Below are positions 1-8,499 of a DNA stretch of 64,000 bases, in pieces (within the stretch, counting starts at the first letter, position 1; each line of letters begins with the position of its first letter). The DNA comes from Massilia arenae. GTDB taxonomy: Bacteria; Pseudomonadota; Gammaproteobacteria; Burkholderiales; Burkholderiaceae_D. The translations under genes and the position numbers were made by a program. Location: positions 1 through 64,000 of the forward strand of contig NZ_VPFD01000010.1 of the NCBI RefSeq assembly GCF_008014745.1, read 5' to 3'. The notes under the pieces are model-generated. The model was not told where the DNA came from, did no database searches, and saw nothing but the letters and a program-made list of their open reading frames with translations.

Positions 1-116
1 CTGAACCCAACAATCAATTCGCCCAGCATAGCTTTTGCACGGAACAAAGGCCAGCTACGGCGAGGAACATGATCGCACGATACTGAACAGATAAGGTCTA
101 TTGTGCTTCTTCTTTT

Positions 117-141
117 CGCCAGGGACTATGCCTGTCTGGCG
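117..141. other. inverted repeat in the leader of the first hydrolase gene
   Basis: CGCCAG at 117-122 and CTGGCG at 136-141 form an inverted repeat with a 13-nt gap, about 35 nt ahead of the hydrolase start. It could be a small leader hairpin or an operator. Nothing else is recognisable in bases 1-175, and no gene is visible there on either strand. Confidence 0.3.
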
Positions 142-175
142 AGTCGCGTCATATTGCTGAAGGAAATCGAGTCTC

Positions 176-1066
176 ATGTCTTTCCTTTTTCCCGGTTTCC
201 GGGCCTTGAGAATTGAAACGGAACCTGCGCTCGTGATCAGTGCAGTCATCGGCGGCTCCGGCCCACCCTTGCTGCTCCTGCACGGCCACCCGCAAACCCA
301 CGCCATCTGGCACAAGGTCGCGCCCCGGCTTGCCGAGCGTTTCACGGTAGTGGCCTGCGACCTGCGCGGCTATGGCGACTCGAGCAAGCCGCAGGGAGAC
401 GCCTACCACGCCAACTACAGCAAGCGCACGATGGCGCTCGATGCGCTGGCCGTCATGCGTTCGCTCGGCTTCGAACGATTCCGCGTACTGGCCCACGACC
501 GCGGCGCGCGCGTGGCGCACCGGCTGGCGCTGGACCATACGCAAGCGATCGAGCGGATGGCATTGCTGGACATCGCGCCGACCCTGGCGATGTACGAACA
601 GACTTCGGAAGCGTTCGCGCGCGCCTACTGGCACTGGTTCTTCCTGATCCAGCCAGCGCCCATGCCCGAGCGCCTGATCGAGGCCGACCCGGCCGCCTAC
701 GTGCGTGACGTGATGGGCAAGCGCAGCGCCGGCCTGGCGCCGTTCGATCCGCGCGCGCTGAGCGAATACCAGCGCTGCCTGGCGCTGCCGGGCGCGGCCC
801 ACGGTATCTGCGAGGATTACCGGGCCGCCGCCGGCATCGATCTCGACCACGACCGGCTCGATCGCGAGGAAGGGCGAAAGCTCCGGATGCCGCTATTGGC
901 ACTGTGGGGTGAGCAGGGCGTGGTGGGGCGCTGCTTCGATCCGCTCAGGGAGTGGAAACTGGTGGCGGACGACGTACAGGGCGGGGCGCTGCCCTGCGGT
1001 CACTACATCGCGGAAGAAGCGCCCGAGCTGCTGCTCGAGCGCGTGCTACCGTTTTTCGTCGGCTGA
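176..1066 (+). CDS. alpha/beta hydrolase, fluoroacetate/haloacetate dehalogenase-like
   Basis: This 296-residue alpha/beta hydrolase closely resembles fluoroacetate dehalogenases (EC 3.8.1.3), which release halide from haloacetates to give glycolate. The oxyanion motif HGHPQ lies at residues 36-40. The nucleophile elbow HDRGAR puts the putative Asp nucleophile at D108, with carboxylate-binding R109 and R112. D132 and H276 fit the acid and base. H153, W154 and Y215 sit where the family's halide pocket His, Trp and Tyr are found, and the cap segment WFFLIQPAPMPERL is typical. There is no signal peptide, so it should be cytoplasmic. AAGGA at 160-164 precedes the ATG. It stands alone, converging on the histidine kinase gene. 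The fold is certain; haloacetate specificity is inferred from the conserved active site, and an epoxide-hydrolase-like substrate remains possible. Confidence 0.85.
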   Translation: MSFLFPGFRALRIETEPALVISAVIGGSGPPLLLLHGHPQTHAIWHKVAPRLAERFTVVACDLRGYGDSSKPQGDAYHANYSKRTMALDALAVMRSLGFERFRVLAHDRGARVAHRLALDHTQAIERMALLDIAPTLAMYEQTSEAFARAYWHWFFLIQPAPMPERLIEADPAAYVRDVMGKRSAGLAPFDPRALSEYQRCLALPGAAHGICEDYRAAAGIDLDHDRLDREEGRKLRMPLLALWGEQGVVGRCFDPLREWKLVADDVQGGALPCGHYIAEEAPELLLERVLPFFVG

Positions 1067-1096
1067 TAACATCAATCCACAGCCCGCGCCCTTGAA

Positions 1097-1203
1097 ACGT
1101 CGTTCCCGCGCAGGCGGGAACCCAAGCTTGCATGATCCCCTGGCACGGTCCACGCAGCCGGCTGCGTGAAGGACTTAGGTTCCCGCCTGCGCGGGAACGA
1201 CGT
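1097..1203. repeat. paired hairpin (REP/BIME-like) repeat, copy 1
   Basis: Two 30-nt arms (1097-1126 and 1174-1203) are near-perfect reverse complements. Each arm also folds alone: GTTCCCGC pairs with GCGGGAAC around a 4-nt loop. Between them is a perfect palindrome, CACGCAGCC followed by GGCTGCGTG (1151-1168). The element fills the gap between two converging genes and could act as a bidirectional terminator. Related elements are at 32161-32267 and 60692-60781. Copy 1 has T-A pairs where the others have C-G pairs. Confidence 0.85.
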
Positions 1204-1230
1204 GCGAAAGGCGCAGGCCGAATCACATGA

Positions 1231-2613
1231 TCAAGCCGCGGCGCCCGCGAACTCGATCGTCGCCGTCAACCCCTGTCCACCTTCGCCGTCCGACAGCACA
1301 ATGATGCCGCCATTGCGCGCGGCGCCCCGTTCCGCGATCGCCAGTCCCAGGCCGCTGCCCGACTGCTCCTGTCCCGGCACCCGGTAGAAGCGTTCGAAGA
1401 CCTTGTCGCGCAGGTCCGGCTTGATGCCCGGTCCCTGGTCGGCGACCGCCAGCCGATAGATGTGGCCGATGCGGTTGAGGCGCACCGCGATGCGGCTGTC
1501 CTGCGGCGAATACTTGATCGCGTTGCTGATCAGGTTATCGACGGCCGACGCCATGCTTTCCAGGTGCAGCGGCACGCTGCCGTCGGCATCGGCGTGGAAC
1601 TCGATTTCGATATTGCGCTGCACCGCCAGGTGGGCCGCCGCCGCCACCCGGTCGCGCACGAACTCGGCGACGTCGGTCTGCGGCCGGGGGTGGTCGACCT
1701 GTGGCTCGGCGCGCGCCCGCTCGAGGGCGAGCAACTGGTGCACAGTGTGGGTGGCGCGCGCCACGCCGCTGCGCAGGCCGGCCGCCGGCTCGGCGCAGCG
1801 CTCGGCCAGCTCGCTGCCGGCGCGGCTGAGCAGCACGTGGGCATTGATCTGGATCGCCGCCAGCGGCGTCTTGAGTTCGTGCGCCGCATCGGTAAGGAAT
1901 TCGTGCTCGTGCTCGATGCGCTGCGAGAGTCGCGCCATCAGGCCGTTGATCGCGTCGACCAGCGGCGACAGTTCACGGTAGGTGGAATCCGGCAGGGGCG
2001 TCAGGTCGCCGTCCGAACGCTGGGCGATGTTTGACGCGATCGAGCGCAGCGGACGCAGGCCGATGCCGACGATCAGCCAGGCGGGAATCAGCAGCAGCGG
2101 CAGGCTGAAGATGGTCGAGGACAGCAGGAACCCAACGCCGCCGATCGAGAACATCCATTCGTCGTCGACTTCGTGGCTGCGCTCGACCACGATGTCCTCG
2201 AGCTTGTCCTGCGCTTCCCAGCGCACCCAGGAATAGGCGTCGCGGGTGGCGACTTCCGGCAACCGGTCGGGCCACTGCGGCGCCGAGTTGTAGACCAGGC
2301 GGCCGTGCAGCCAGACGCGCACCCGCACGTGCGAGTGGTAATCGAGTTCCTGGAACATGCGCACGCGGTTGGCCTCGATCTCCTCCAATACCGGCAGCAT
2401 GCGCGCTACATCCGGGCCGACGTCCGACAGGTGGGCCTGGATATTGGCGGTGTGCGCCTTGTTCTCGCTGAAGGTGCGGCTGCGCTGGGTCGCCTTGGCC
2501 TCGAGGAATACCCATACCAGTCCGATGATGGCCACGACGACGATCACGCCCGCGAAGCTGAACATCAGGCGCTGGAACAGCGACGACGGCCGGTTCGCCA
2601 GCCGCCTAAGCAT
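1231..2613 (-). CDS. sensor histidine kinase, QseC/TctE-like
   Basis: A 460-residue membrane histidine kinase. Transmembrane segments at about 15-37 and 158-184 enclose a periplasmic sensor region. A linker then leads to the dimerisation motif AAHELKTPLAA with phosphoacceptor H245. The ATPase domain has the N box around N360 and N364, DQGPG at 392-396 and GSGLGLAI at 419-426, so all catalytic motifs are present. It should autophosphorylate and pass phosphate to the response regulator just upstream, whose stop codon lies inside this gene's start (8-nt overlap), showing translational coupling. The signal is unknown. The adjacent TonB receptor and glucosidase suggest, but do not prove, a link to carbohydrate or envelope sensing. 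Confidence 0.93.
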   Translation of the reverse strand: MLRRLANRPSSLFQRLMFSFAGVIVVVAIIGLVWVFLEAKATQRSRTFSENKAHTANIQAHLSDVGPDVARMLPVLEEIEANRVRMFQELDYHSHVRVRVWLHGRLVYNSAPQWPDRLPEVATRDAYSWVRWEAQDKLEDIVVERSHEVDDEWMFSIGGVGFLLSSTIFSLPLLLIPAWLIVGIGLRPLRSIASNIAQRSDGDLTPLPDSTYRELSPLVDAINGLMARLSQRIEHEHEFLTDAAHELKTPLAAIQINAHVLLSRAGSELAERCAEPAAGLRSGVARATHTVHQLLALERARAEPQVDHPRPQTDVAEFVRDRVAAAAHLAVQRNIEIEFHADADGSVPLHLESMASAVDNLISNAIKYSPQDSRIAVRLNRIGHIYRLAVADQGPGIKPDLRDKVFERFYRVPGQEQSGSGLGLAIAERGAARNGGIIVLSDGEGGQGLTATIEFAGAAA

Positions 2614-3268
2614 CCTGCTGCACCATATAGCCGACCCCGCGCACGGTGCGGATTACGCCCTCGCCGATCTTCTTGCGCAGGTTGAAGATGTGCACGTCCA
2701 GGGTCTGGCTTTGTCCCTCGCCGGCGGGCAGCGCGCGCCGTTCCAGCTCCACCCGGGTCAATACCCGGTTGGCCTGCTTCATGAGCGTCAGCAGCAGCGC
2801 GAACTCGGTCTTCGACAGGGTCACCGGCTGGCCGCCGCGCGTCACCGCCATGCGGTTTTCGTCCAGCACGATGTCGCCGGACGTCCATAGGTTTTCTTCC
2901 AGCGTGCCGTGGCTGCGGCGCACGAGCGCGCGCAGGCGCACCAGCAGCTCGGGGATTTCGAACGGTTTGATCAAATAGTCGTCGGCGCCCAGGTCGAAGC
3001 CCTTCAGGCGGTCTTGCAGGCTGTCGCGCGCGCTGATGATCAATACCGGCAGGCGCACCCCGTCGGCGCGCAACGAGCGCAACACGTCATTGCCGTCGCC
3101 GTCGGGCAGGCCGAGGTCGAGCACCACCGCGTCGAAGGCCTCGCCGCGGATGCGCGCACCGGCATCGGCCGCGAGGCGCAGCCAGACCGCCGTATGGCCC
3201 TCGTCCTGGAATACCGACAACAGCGCCTGGCCGATGGCGAGATCGTCTTCGATCATGAGAATTTTCAT
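2606..3268 (-). CDS. OmpR-family response regulator
   Basis: A 220-residue regulator with an N-terminal receiver domain (phosphoacceptor D51 in VVLDLGLP, acidic pocket E7/D8/D9, conserved K101) and a C-terminal winged helix ending RTVRGVGYMV. It resembles the QseB/TctD/PmrA group. The kinase gene follows with an 8-nt overlap. No Shine-Dalgarno sequence precedes the ATG. Instead an extended -10, TGGTAAACT, ends only 6 nt before it, so the mRNA may be leaderless. A direct repeat typical of OmpR-family binding lies just upstream (3314-3330), suggesting autoregulation and possibly control of the divergent TonB receptor gene. Confidence 0.93.
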   Translation of the reverse strand: MKILMIEDDLAIGQALLSVFQDEGHTAVWLRLAADAGARIRGEAFDAVVLDLGLPDGDGNDVLRSLRADGVRLPVLIISARDSLQDRLKGFDLGADDYLIKPFEIPELLVRLRALVRRSHGTLEENLWTSGDIVLDENRMAVTRGGQPVTLSKTEFALLLTLMKQANRVLTRVELERRALPAGEGQSQTLDVHIFNLRKKIGEGVIRTVRGVGYMVQQDA

Positions 3269-3274
3269 GGCGCG

Positions 3275-3283
3275 AGTTTACCA
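3275..3283 (-). promoter_or_regulatory. extended -10 element of the response regulator gene
   Basis: On the minus strand TGGTAAACT reads as an extended -10 (TGn plus TAAACT), followed by six bases and then the ATG at 3268. Transcription would start at or next to the A of the ATG. No good -35 is present at the expected distance, as expected for an activator-dependent promoter. Confidence 0.45.
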
Positions 3284-3313
3284 GTGCGGCGTACCGGCAG
3301 GGCGTCGGCGAAT

Positions 3314-3330
3314 CTTCAGATTCGCTTCAG
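3314..3330. promoter_or_regulatory. OmpR-family direct-repeat operator (CTTCAG-N5-CTTCAG)
   Basis: Two perfect CTTCAG hexamers separated by five bases, an 11-bp period. OmpR/PhoB-type winged-helix dimers typically bind such tandem repeats (compare the PmrA and PhoP boxes). The site lies about 46 nt upstream of the response regulator start and 86 nt upstream of the TonB receptor start, in the gap they share, so one regulator could act on both. Confidence 0.55.
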
Positions 3331-3415
3331 CTCATGCGTTGACCCCGCCCGCGCGATATTGGACCATCGAACCCAACCAGCAAAAAGCTGGAATAAATAT
3401 AATCAGGAGACAGAC

Positions 3416-6286
3416 ATGACGACACGTCGGGACGGCGCGCGGCGCCAGCGCTTTCAGTCACATTTCCAGTTACATCCTATTGCAGGAGCGTGCGCGCTGC
3501 TGTTGATGGTAACTCCGCTGCACGCGCAGGAAGCCGGCGCCCAGGATGCCGAGGACGCGGTCCGGCCCGCGGCGACGGTTACGGGAGAGGCGCCGCTCGC
3601 CACCGTCAACGTGTCCGGCATCCGGCGCGGCATCGAGGCCGCCATCGAGATCAAGCGCAACGCGACGTCCATCGTCGAAGCCGTCTCCGCCGAAGACATC
3701 GGCAAGCTGCCCGACACCACCGTTGCCCAGTCGATCTCGCGCCTGTCGGGCGTCACCACCCAGCGCAGCAAGATCAACGGCAAGGCGACCGAGGTCAGCG
3801 TGCGCGGCATGTCGCCGACCTTCAATGGATCGTTGCTCAACGGCCGCGAACAGGCCTCGACCAGCGATGCGCGCAGCCCCGAATTCGACCTGTTCCCGTC
3901 CGAGCTGACCGGCAGCGTGCTGGTCTATAAAACGCCGGACGCGAGCCTGATCGGCCAGGGCCTGGCCTCGACCATCGACCTGCGCACCCTGCGCCCGCTC
4001 GATTTCGGCAAGCGCATGTTCGCGGCCAATGCGCGCAAGGAGCGCATCGGCTTCGGTTCCGGTTCCGACCTCGGCTCGGGCCACCGCAAGACGCTGACCT
4101 ACGTCGACCAGTACTTCGGCCGCAAGCTGGGCCTGTCGGTTGGCCTGACCTCGTTCAAGCAGGACAACGGCGGCGAACTCAAATTCGACAGCTGGGGCGC
4201 CAATACCGCCGACATCGACTACAACGGCCAGACCGTCAAGGCGATCAACGGCTTCATGGCCGAGACCTCGCGCCGCAAGGCCGAGCGCGACGGCGCTTCG
4301 GTGACCCTGCAGTTCCGCCCCAACGACAAGTTCCGCTCGACCTTCGACGCGTTCTACTCGCGCGGCGAAGAGGCGACCAAGAAGACCGGCCTCGAAGGCG
4401 CGATCGTCGGCGGCACCGGCATCTACGATCCCAACGCGGTGCTGACCGACGCCACCATCGAGAACGGCATCGTCACCGCCGGCACCTTCAGCAACTACAA
4501 GGGCGACGTGCGCAACCACCTGTTCTCGAACAAGGACCGCCTGCTGTCGCTCGGCGTGAACAATGAGCTCAAGGTGGGCGAGTGGCGCATCGTGAACGAC
4601 CTGTCGTACTCGAAGGGCACCAAGCGCATCAGCAATTTCGAGACCATGGCCGGCCAGCCGGGCAACACGCCCGAAAGCCAGCTCGGCTCGATCAGCTACA
4701 GCGGCTTCAATGGCAGCAACTTCGCCGACGTGCGCTATAACCCGAGCCTGAACTACGCCGACCGCAACGTGGCCCTGCTGACCGACGTCGCCGGCTGGGG
4801 CGGCGGCCCGCTGTCGCCGCAGGCCGGCTACCTGGCGCTGCCGACCATCGACGACAAGGTGCAGGCGGTGCGCCTGTCGGCCGAACGCGATACCGACTGG
4901 GGGCCGCTGGCCACGGTGCGCTTCGGCGTCAACTACACCAAGCGCGACAAGTCGCGCCTGGGCGAAGAGGGGCGGCTGTCGGTGCGCGGCGGCGATGGCT
5001 ATGCCGCGATCGCCATGCCGGGAAGCGGCACTGAGGTCGCGGGCCCGACCGGTATCCCGGTGGCCTCGTTCGACCCGACCGGGAGCTTGGGCTCGCTGTA
5101 CGAATTGAACCGCTGGGTCGACGCCACCGTGCTGGCGCGCGACTGGAGGGTGGGCGAGAAGGTCGCCACCGCCTACCTGATGGGCGAACTCGATGGCACC
5201 CTGATGTCGCTGCCGTACAGTGGCAATATCGGCGTGCAGGTGGTCGACACCCGCCAGCGCGCCAGCGGCAACCAGGTCGACCTGGCCAACTGCACCGGCA
5301 TCACCACCGACACCTGCCCGGCGATCGTGAAAACCGGCGGCATCGACTACACCAAGGTCTTGCCCAGCCTGAACCTGACCTTCGACCTGGGCAACGACCA
5401 GCTGCTGCGCCTGGGCGCCGGCAAGCAGGTCTCGCGCGCCAACCTGGACAACCTGAAGGCCAGCATGAACTTCGGCCTGCAGAGCGCCACCGCCGACGAC
5501 CCGGCGCTGACCGGCTTCGCCGGCAATCCGGAACTCAAGCCCTATGAGGCGCGCGCGCTCGACCTGTCGTACGAAAAATACTTCGGCAAGAAGGGTTACG
5601 TCAGCGCCGCGCTGTTCTACAAGAAGCTCGACAACTACGTGATCAATGCGCCGCAGATGTTCGACTTCGCCCAGTACACCAGCGCCAGCACGCCGCTGCC
5701 GGCCACCGGCCAGTATGCCGGCTCGACGATCGGCTTCCTGACCATGCCGCAGAACGGGGAGGGCGGCATCATGCGCGGCATCGAGCTGTCGGCCAACCTG
5801 CCGTTCGGGCTGGTCGTGAATGCGCTGGACGGCTTCGGCGTGCAGGTGAACCATTCGCATACCGATTCCTCGGTGCGCCTGCCGACCAGCGCCTTCGTCA
5901 CCGGCAGCAATGCGCCGGTGTTCAACGGCGCGGTGTCCGAGATCGGCCTGCCTGGCCTGTCGCGCAACGTGACCAGCCTGCGCCTGTACTACGAGAAGCA
6001 CGGCCTGCAGGTGTCGCTGGCGGCCTACCGCCGCTCGAGCTTCATCGGCCAGATCCTCGACTACCGCAGCGAATCGCAGTTCACCTTCATCAAGGGCGAG
6101 ACGATTGCCGACGCCCAGGTGTCCTACGATTTCCAGGCCGGCATGCTGCAGGGCTGGTCGGTGTTCCTGCAAGGGCATAACCTGACCAACGAACCGTTCC
6201 GCGAGTACACCAGCGATCCGAAGGTGTACACCAACACCGTCAACTTCGGGCGCACCTACTCGGCGGGTATCAATTACAAGTTTTGA
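3416..6286 (+). CDS. TonB-dependent outer-membrane receptor, Xanthomonas/Caulobacter type
   Basis: A 956-residue receptor that would import a ligand across the outer membrane with energy from TonB-ExbB-ExbD. A signal peptide ends near TPLHAQ (residue 38). A plug domain contains the family segment EDIGKLPDTTVAQSISRLSG, and a beta-barrel follows, ending in the classic aromatic terminus NYKF. The open frame extends upstream, but the ATG at 3416 is preferred because AGGAG at 3405-3409 precedes it and the signal peptide starts there. The glucosidase gene begins 32 nt after the stop, so the two probably form an operon. The ligand is therefore most likely an alpha-glucan or maltodextrin fragment. 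This is inferred from the neighbour; an iron-chelate ligand is less likely. Confidence 0.93.
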   Translation: MTTRRDGARRQRFQSHFQLHPIAGACALLLMVTPLHAQEAGAQDAEDAVRPAATVTGEAPLATVNVSGIRRGIEAAIEIKRNATSIVEAVSAEDIGKLPDTTVAQSISRLSGVTTQRSKINGKATEVSVRGMSPTFNGSLLNGREQASTSDARSPEFDLFPSELTGSVLVYKTPDASLIGQGLASTIDLRTLRPLDFGKRMFAANARKERIGFGSGSDLGSGHRKTLTYVDQYFGRKLGLSVGLTSFKQDNGGELKFDSWGANTADIDYNGQTVKAINGFMAETSRRKAERDGASVTLQFRPNDKFRSTFDAFYSRGEEATKKTGLEGAIVGGTGIYDPNAVLTDATIENGIVTAGTFSNYKGDVRNHLFSNKDRLLSLGVNNELKVGEWRIVNDLSYSKGTKRISNFETMAGQPGNTPESQLGSISYSGFNGSNFADVRYNPSLNYADRNVALLTDVAGWGGGPLSPQAGYLALPTIDDKVQAVRLSAERDTDWGPLATVRFGVNYTKRDKSRLGEEGRLSVRGGDGYAAIAMPGSGTEVAGPTGIPVASFDPTGSLGSLYELNRWVDATVLARDWRVGEKVATAYLMGELDGTLMSLPYSGNIGVQVVDTRQRASGNQVDLANCTGITTDTCPAIVKTGGIDYTKVLPSLNLTFDLGNDQLLRLGAGKQVSRANLDNLKASMNFGLQSATADDPALTGFAGNPELKPYEARALDLSYEKYFGKKGYVSAALFYKKLDNYVINAPQMFDFAQYTSASTPLPATGQYAGSTIGFLTMPQNGEGGIMRGIELSANLPFGLVVNALDGFGVQVNHSHTDSSVRLPTSAFVTGSNAPVFNGAVSEIGLPGLSRNVTSLRLYYEKHGLQVSLAAYRRSSFIGQILDYRSESQFTFIKGETIADAQVSYDFQAGMLQGWSVFLQGHNLTNEPFREYTSDPKVYTNTVNFGRTYSAGINYKF

Positions 6287-6318
6287 GCAGTAAATAAAGC
6301 AGCAAACAAGGGAGAAAT

Positions 6319-8376
6319 ATGGTTTCCAGATTCATGAATGCCAGCCTGGCCACGCATTGCTGCGTGGTGCTGGGCATGGTGGTGAGCAGCAGCGCCTTCG
6401 CGGCCGAGGCAATGAGCGCGAGCGTCGAGTCGCCGGGCAAGGTGCTGAACGTGTCGGTGCAGGTCGCGCCGGACGGGCGCCTGTCGTACCAGGTCGAACG
6501 CAAGGGGCAGCAGGTGATCGCGCCGTCGCGCCTGGGCTTCGTGCTGGGCAGCGACAAGCCGCTGGACTCGGGCTTCAAGATCGAGCGCCAGGTGGTCACC
6601 GACCATGACAGCACCTGGGAACAGCCCTGGGGCGAGCGCCGCACGGTGCGCAACCACTACCGCCAGATGCGGGTCGACGTGAAGAAGAACGACGGCCGCC
6701 GCCTGGCGATCGTGTTCCGCGTGTTCGACGACGGCCTGGGCTTTCGCTACGAATTCCCCAAGCTGCCGAACAACCGCGCCACGCACATCGCCGACGAGCT
6801 GACCGAGTTCGTGGTGGCCCAACCCGCCACCGCCTGGTGGCAGCAGGCCGGCGAAGTCTGGGCGCTGGAATACCCGATCCAGAAGTCGCCGTTGCGTGAA
6901 GTGGGCATGGCCAACACCCCGATGACGGTTCGCATGGAGAACGGCACCCACATCGCCTTCCACGAGGCGGCGCTGGTCGACTATGCCTCGATGTGGCTGC
7001 GCCGGGTCGAGGGCCAGCGCCTGCGCGCGCACCTGACCCCGTCGGCCACCGGCAACCCGGTGGTGCGCACCGGCGCCTTCACCACGCCATGGCGCACGAT
7101 GCAGATCGCCGACGATGCGGCCGGCCTGTACATGTCCGACCTGGTGCTGAACCTGAACGAACCGAACAAGCTGGGCGACGTCTCCTGGGTCAAGCCGTCG
7201 AAATATGTCGGCGTGTGGTGGGACATGCACCTGGAAACCAAGTCGTGGGCCTCGGGTGCGAAACATGGCGCCACCACCGAATACACCAAGCGCTACATCG
7301 ACTTTGCGGCCAAGCACGGCTTCCGCGGCGTGCTGGTCGAGGGCTGGAACCCGGGCTGGGACAGCGACTGGGCCGGCAATGGCCTGGACATGGATTTCAC
7401 GAAGGCGCATCCGAGCTTCGACATCGCCGCTGTGACGGACTATGGCCGCAAGAAGGGCGTACACCTGATCGGTCACCACGAGACCGGCGGCAACGTCGCG
7501 CACTACGAAAAGCAGATGGACGCGGCGTTCAAGCTGTATGCCAAACACGGCGTGGACAGCATCAAGACCGGCTACGTGACCGACGGCGGCGCGGCCCAGT
7601 TCATGGGCAAGAACGGCAAGGTCCATTTCGGCTACACCGACTCGCAAGAGGGCGTGCGCCACTACCAAAAGGTGGTCGAGGAGGCGGCGCGCTACAAGAT
7701 CGCGATCAACACCCATGAACCGGTGAAGGACACCGGCCTGCGCCGCACGTATCCGAACTGGATCTCGCGCGAAGGCGCGCGCGGCGTCGAGTACAACGCC
7801 TGGGGCAATCCGGTCAACACGGTCGACCACGAGGCCAATCTGGTGTTCACCCGCATGCTGAGCGGCCCGCTGGACTACACGCCGGGCATCCTGAGCCTGG
7901 AAGGCAAGGACAAGCGGCCATTCAACTCGACCCAGGCCAAGCAGCTCGCGAACTTCGTGGTGATCTATTCGCCGGTGCAGATGGCGGCCGACCTGATCGA
8001 GCACTACGAGCGCTATCCGGGCCCGTTCCAGTTCATCAAGGACGTGCCGGCCGACTGGGAAGACACCCGCGTGCCGCATGGCGCGGTGGGCGAATACGTG
8101 ACCATCGTGCGCAAGGACCGTCATTCGGATGCCTGGTACGTCGGCTCGGTCACGGACGGCACCCGCCGCACCCTGGACCTGAAGCTGGACTTCCTGGACG
8201 CCGGCAAGACCTATGTGGCCGAGATCTACCGCGACGGCGACAACGCCGACTATCGTGACGACAAGCGCCGCTTCGAGATCGCGATCGAGAAGCGCAACGT
8301 CACCAGCGCCGATACCATCAAGATGGTGCTGGCGCCGGGCGGCGGGCAGGCGATTCGCCTTGTGCCCGTGAAGTAA
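6319..8376 (+). CDS. GH97 alpha-glucoside hydrolase, inverting SusB type
   Basis: A 685-residue glycoside hydrolase family 97 enzyme with a signal peptide (cleavage near SSAFA), so periplasmic. An N-terminal beta-sandwich precedes the catalytic barrel, and a C-terminal beta domain ends QAIRLVPVK. Family 97 has inverting members (SusB) and retaining members. Retaining enzymes carry an Asp nucleophile at the end of strand 4, while SusB has Gly in a KTGYV motif. This protein has IKTGYV at 415-420. It also keeps the glutamates that match the SusB calcium-linked bases and acid: E397 (HYE), E467 (NTHE) and E491 (GVEY). Inverting alpha-glucosidase activity is thus the best prediction. It lies 32 nt behind the TonB receptor gene with a GGGAGA ribosome site, and should degrade the imported oligosaccharide. 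Confidence 0.93.
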   Translation: MVSRFMNASLATHCCVVLGMVVSSSAFAAEAMSASVESPGKVLNVSVQVAPDGRLSYQVERKGQQVIAPSRLGFVLGSDKPLDSGFKIERQVVTDHDSTWEQPWGERRTVRNHYRQMRVDVKKNDGRRLAIVFRVFDDGLGFRYEFPKLPNNRATHIADELTEFVVAQPATAWWQQAGEVWALEYPIQKSPLREVGMANTPMTVRMENGTHIAFHEAALVDYASMWLRRVEGQRLRAHLTPSATGNPVVRTGAFTTPWRTMQIADDAAGLYMSDLVLNLNEPNKLGDVSWVKPSKYVGVWWDMHLETKSWASGAKHGATTEYTKRYIDFAAKHGFRGVLVEGWNPGWDSDWAGNGLDMDFTKAHPSFDIAAVTDYGRKKGVHLIGHHETGGNVAHYEKQMDAAFKLYAKHGVDSIKTGYVTDGGAAQFMGKNGKVHFGYTDSQEGVRHYQKVVEEAARYKIAINTHEPVKDTGLRRTYPNWISREGARGVEYNAWGNPVNTVDHEANLVFTRMLSGPLDYTPGILSLEGKDKRPFNSTQAKQLANFVVIYSPVQMAADLIEHYERYPGPFQFIKDVPADWEDTRVPHGAVGEYVTIVRKDRHSDAWYVGSVTDGTRRTLDLKLDFLDAGKTYVAEIYRDGDNADYRDDKRRFEIAIEKRNVTSADTIKMVLAPGGGQAIRLVPVK

Positions 8377-8400
8377 CGGAACGTCGCGGACGACACGGGC

Positions 8401-8430
8401 GCGCATGGGCCGGAGGCACCGGCCCTGCGC
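8401..8430 (+). terminator. strong hairpin after the GH97 gene
   Basis: A 12-bp stem (GCGCA plus GGGCCGG pairing with CCGGCCC plus TGCGC, one bulged T at 8406) with a 5-nt loop lies 25 nt after the GH97 stop. No T-run follows, so it may stabilise the mRNA end or pause polymerase rather than be a textbook terminator. Confidence 0.4.
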
Positions 8431-8499
8431 GTTCGGCGGATTTGGCATATGCTGTTGGATTGTCCATACCGCGTTGACGCAATTCGAGTCCGTCGTCCC

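Noticed and set aside
1-175. Possible gene end or RNA gene at the window edge
   Set aside because: No open frame with a plausible product and no tRNA-like fold was seen; only a short inverted repeat.
2909-3415. Upstream extension of the TonB receptor frame
   Set aside because: It overlaps the response regulator gene, lacks a ribosome site and would bury the signal peptide inside the protein.
3470-6178. 902-residue open frame opposite the TonB receptor gene
   Set aside because: It is an antisense frame kept open by GC-rich third positions. It is low in recognisable domains and dominated by Arg, Gln and His, and the receptor on the other strand is certain.
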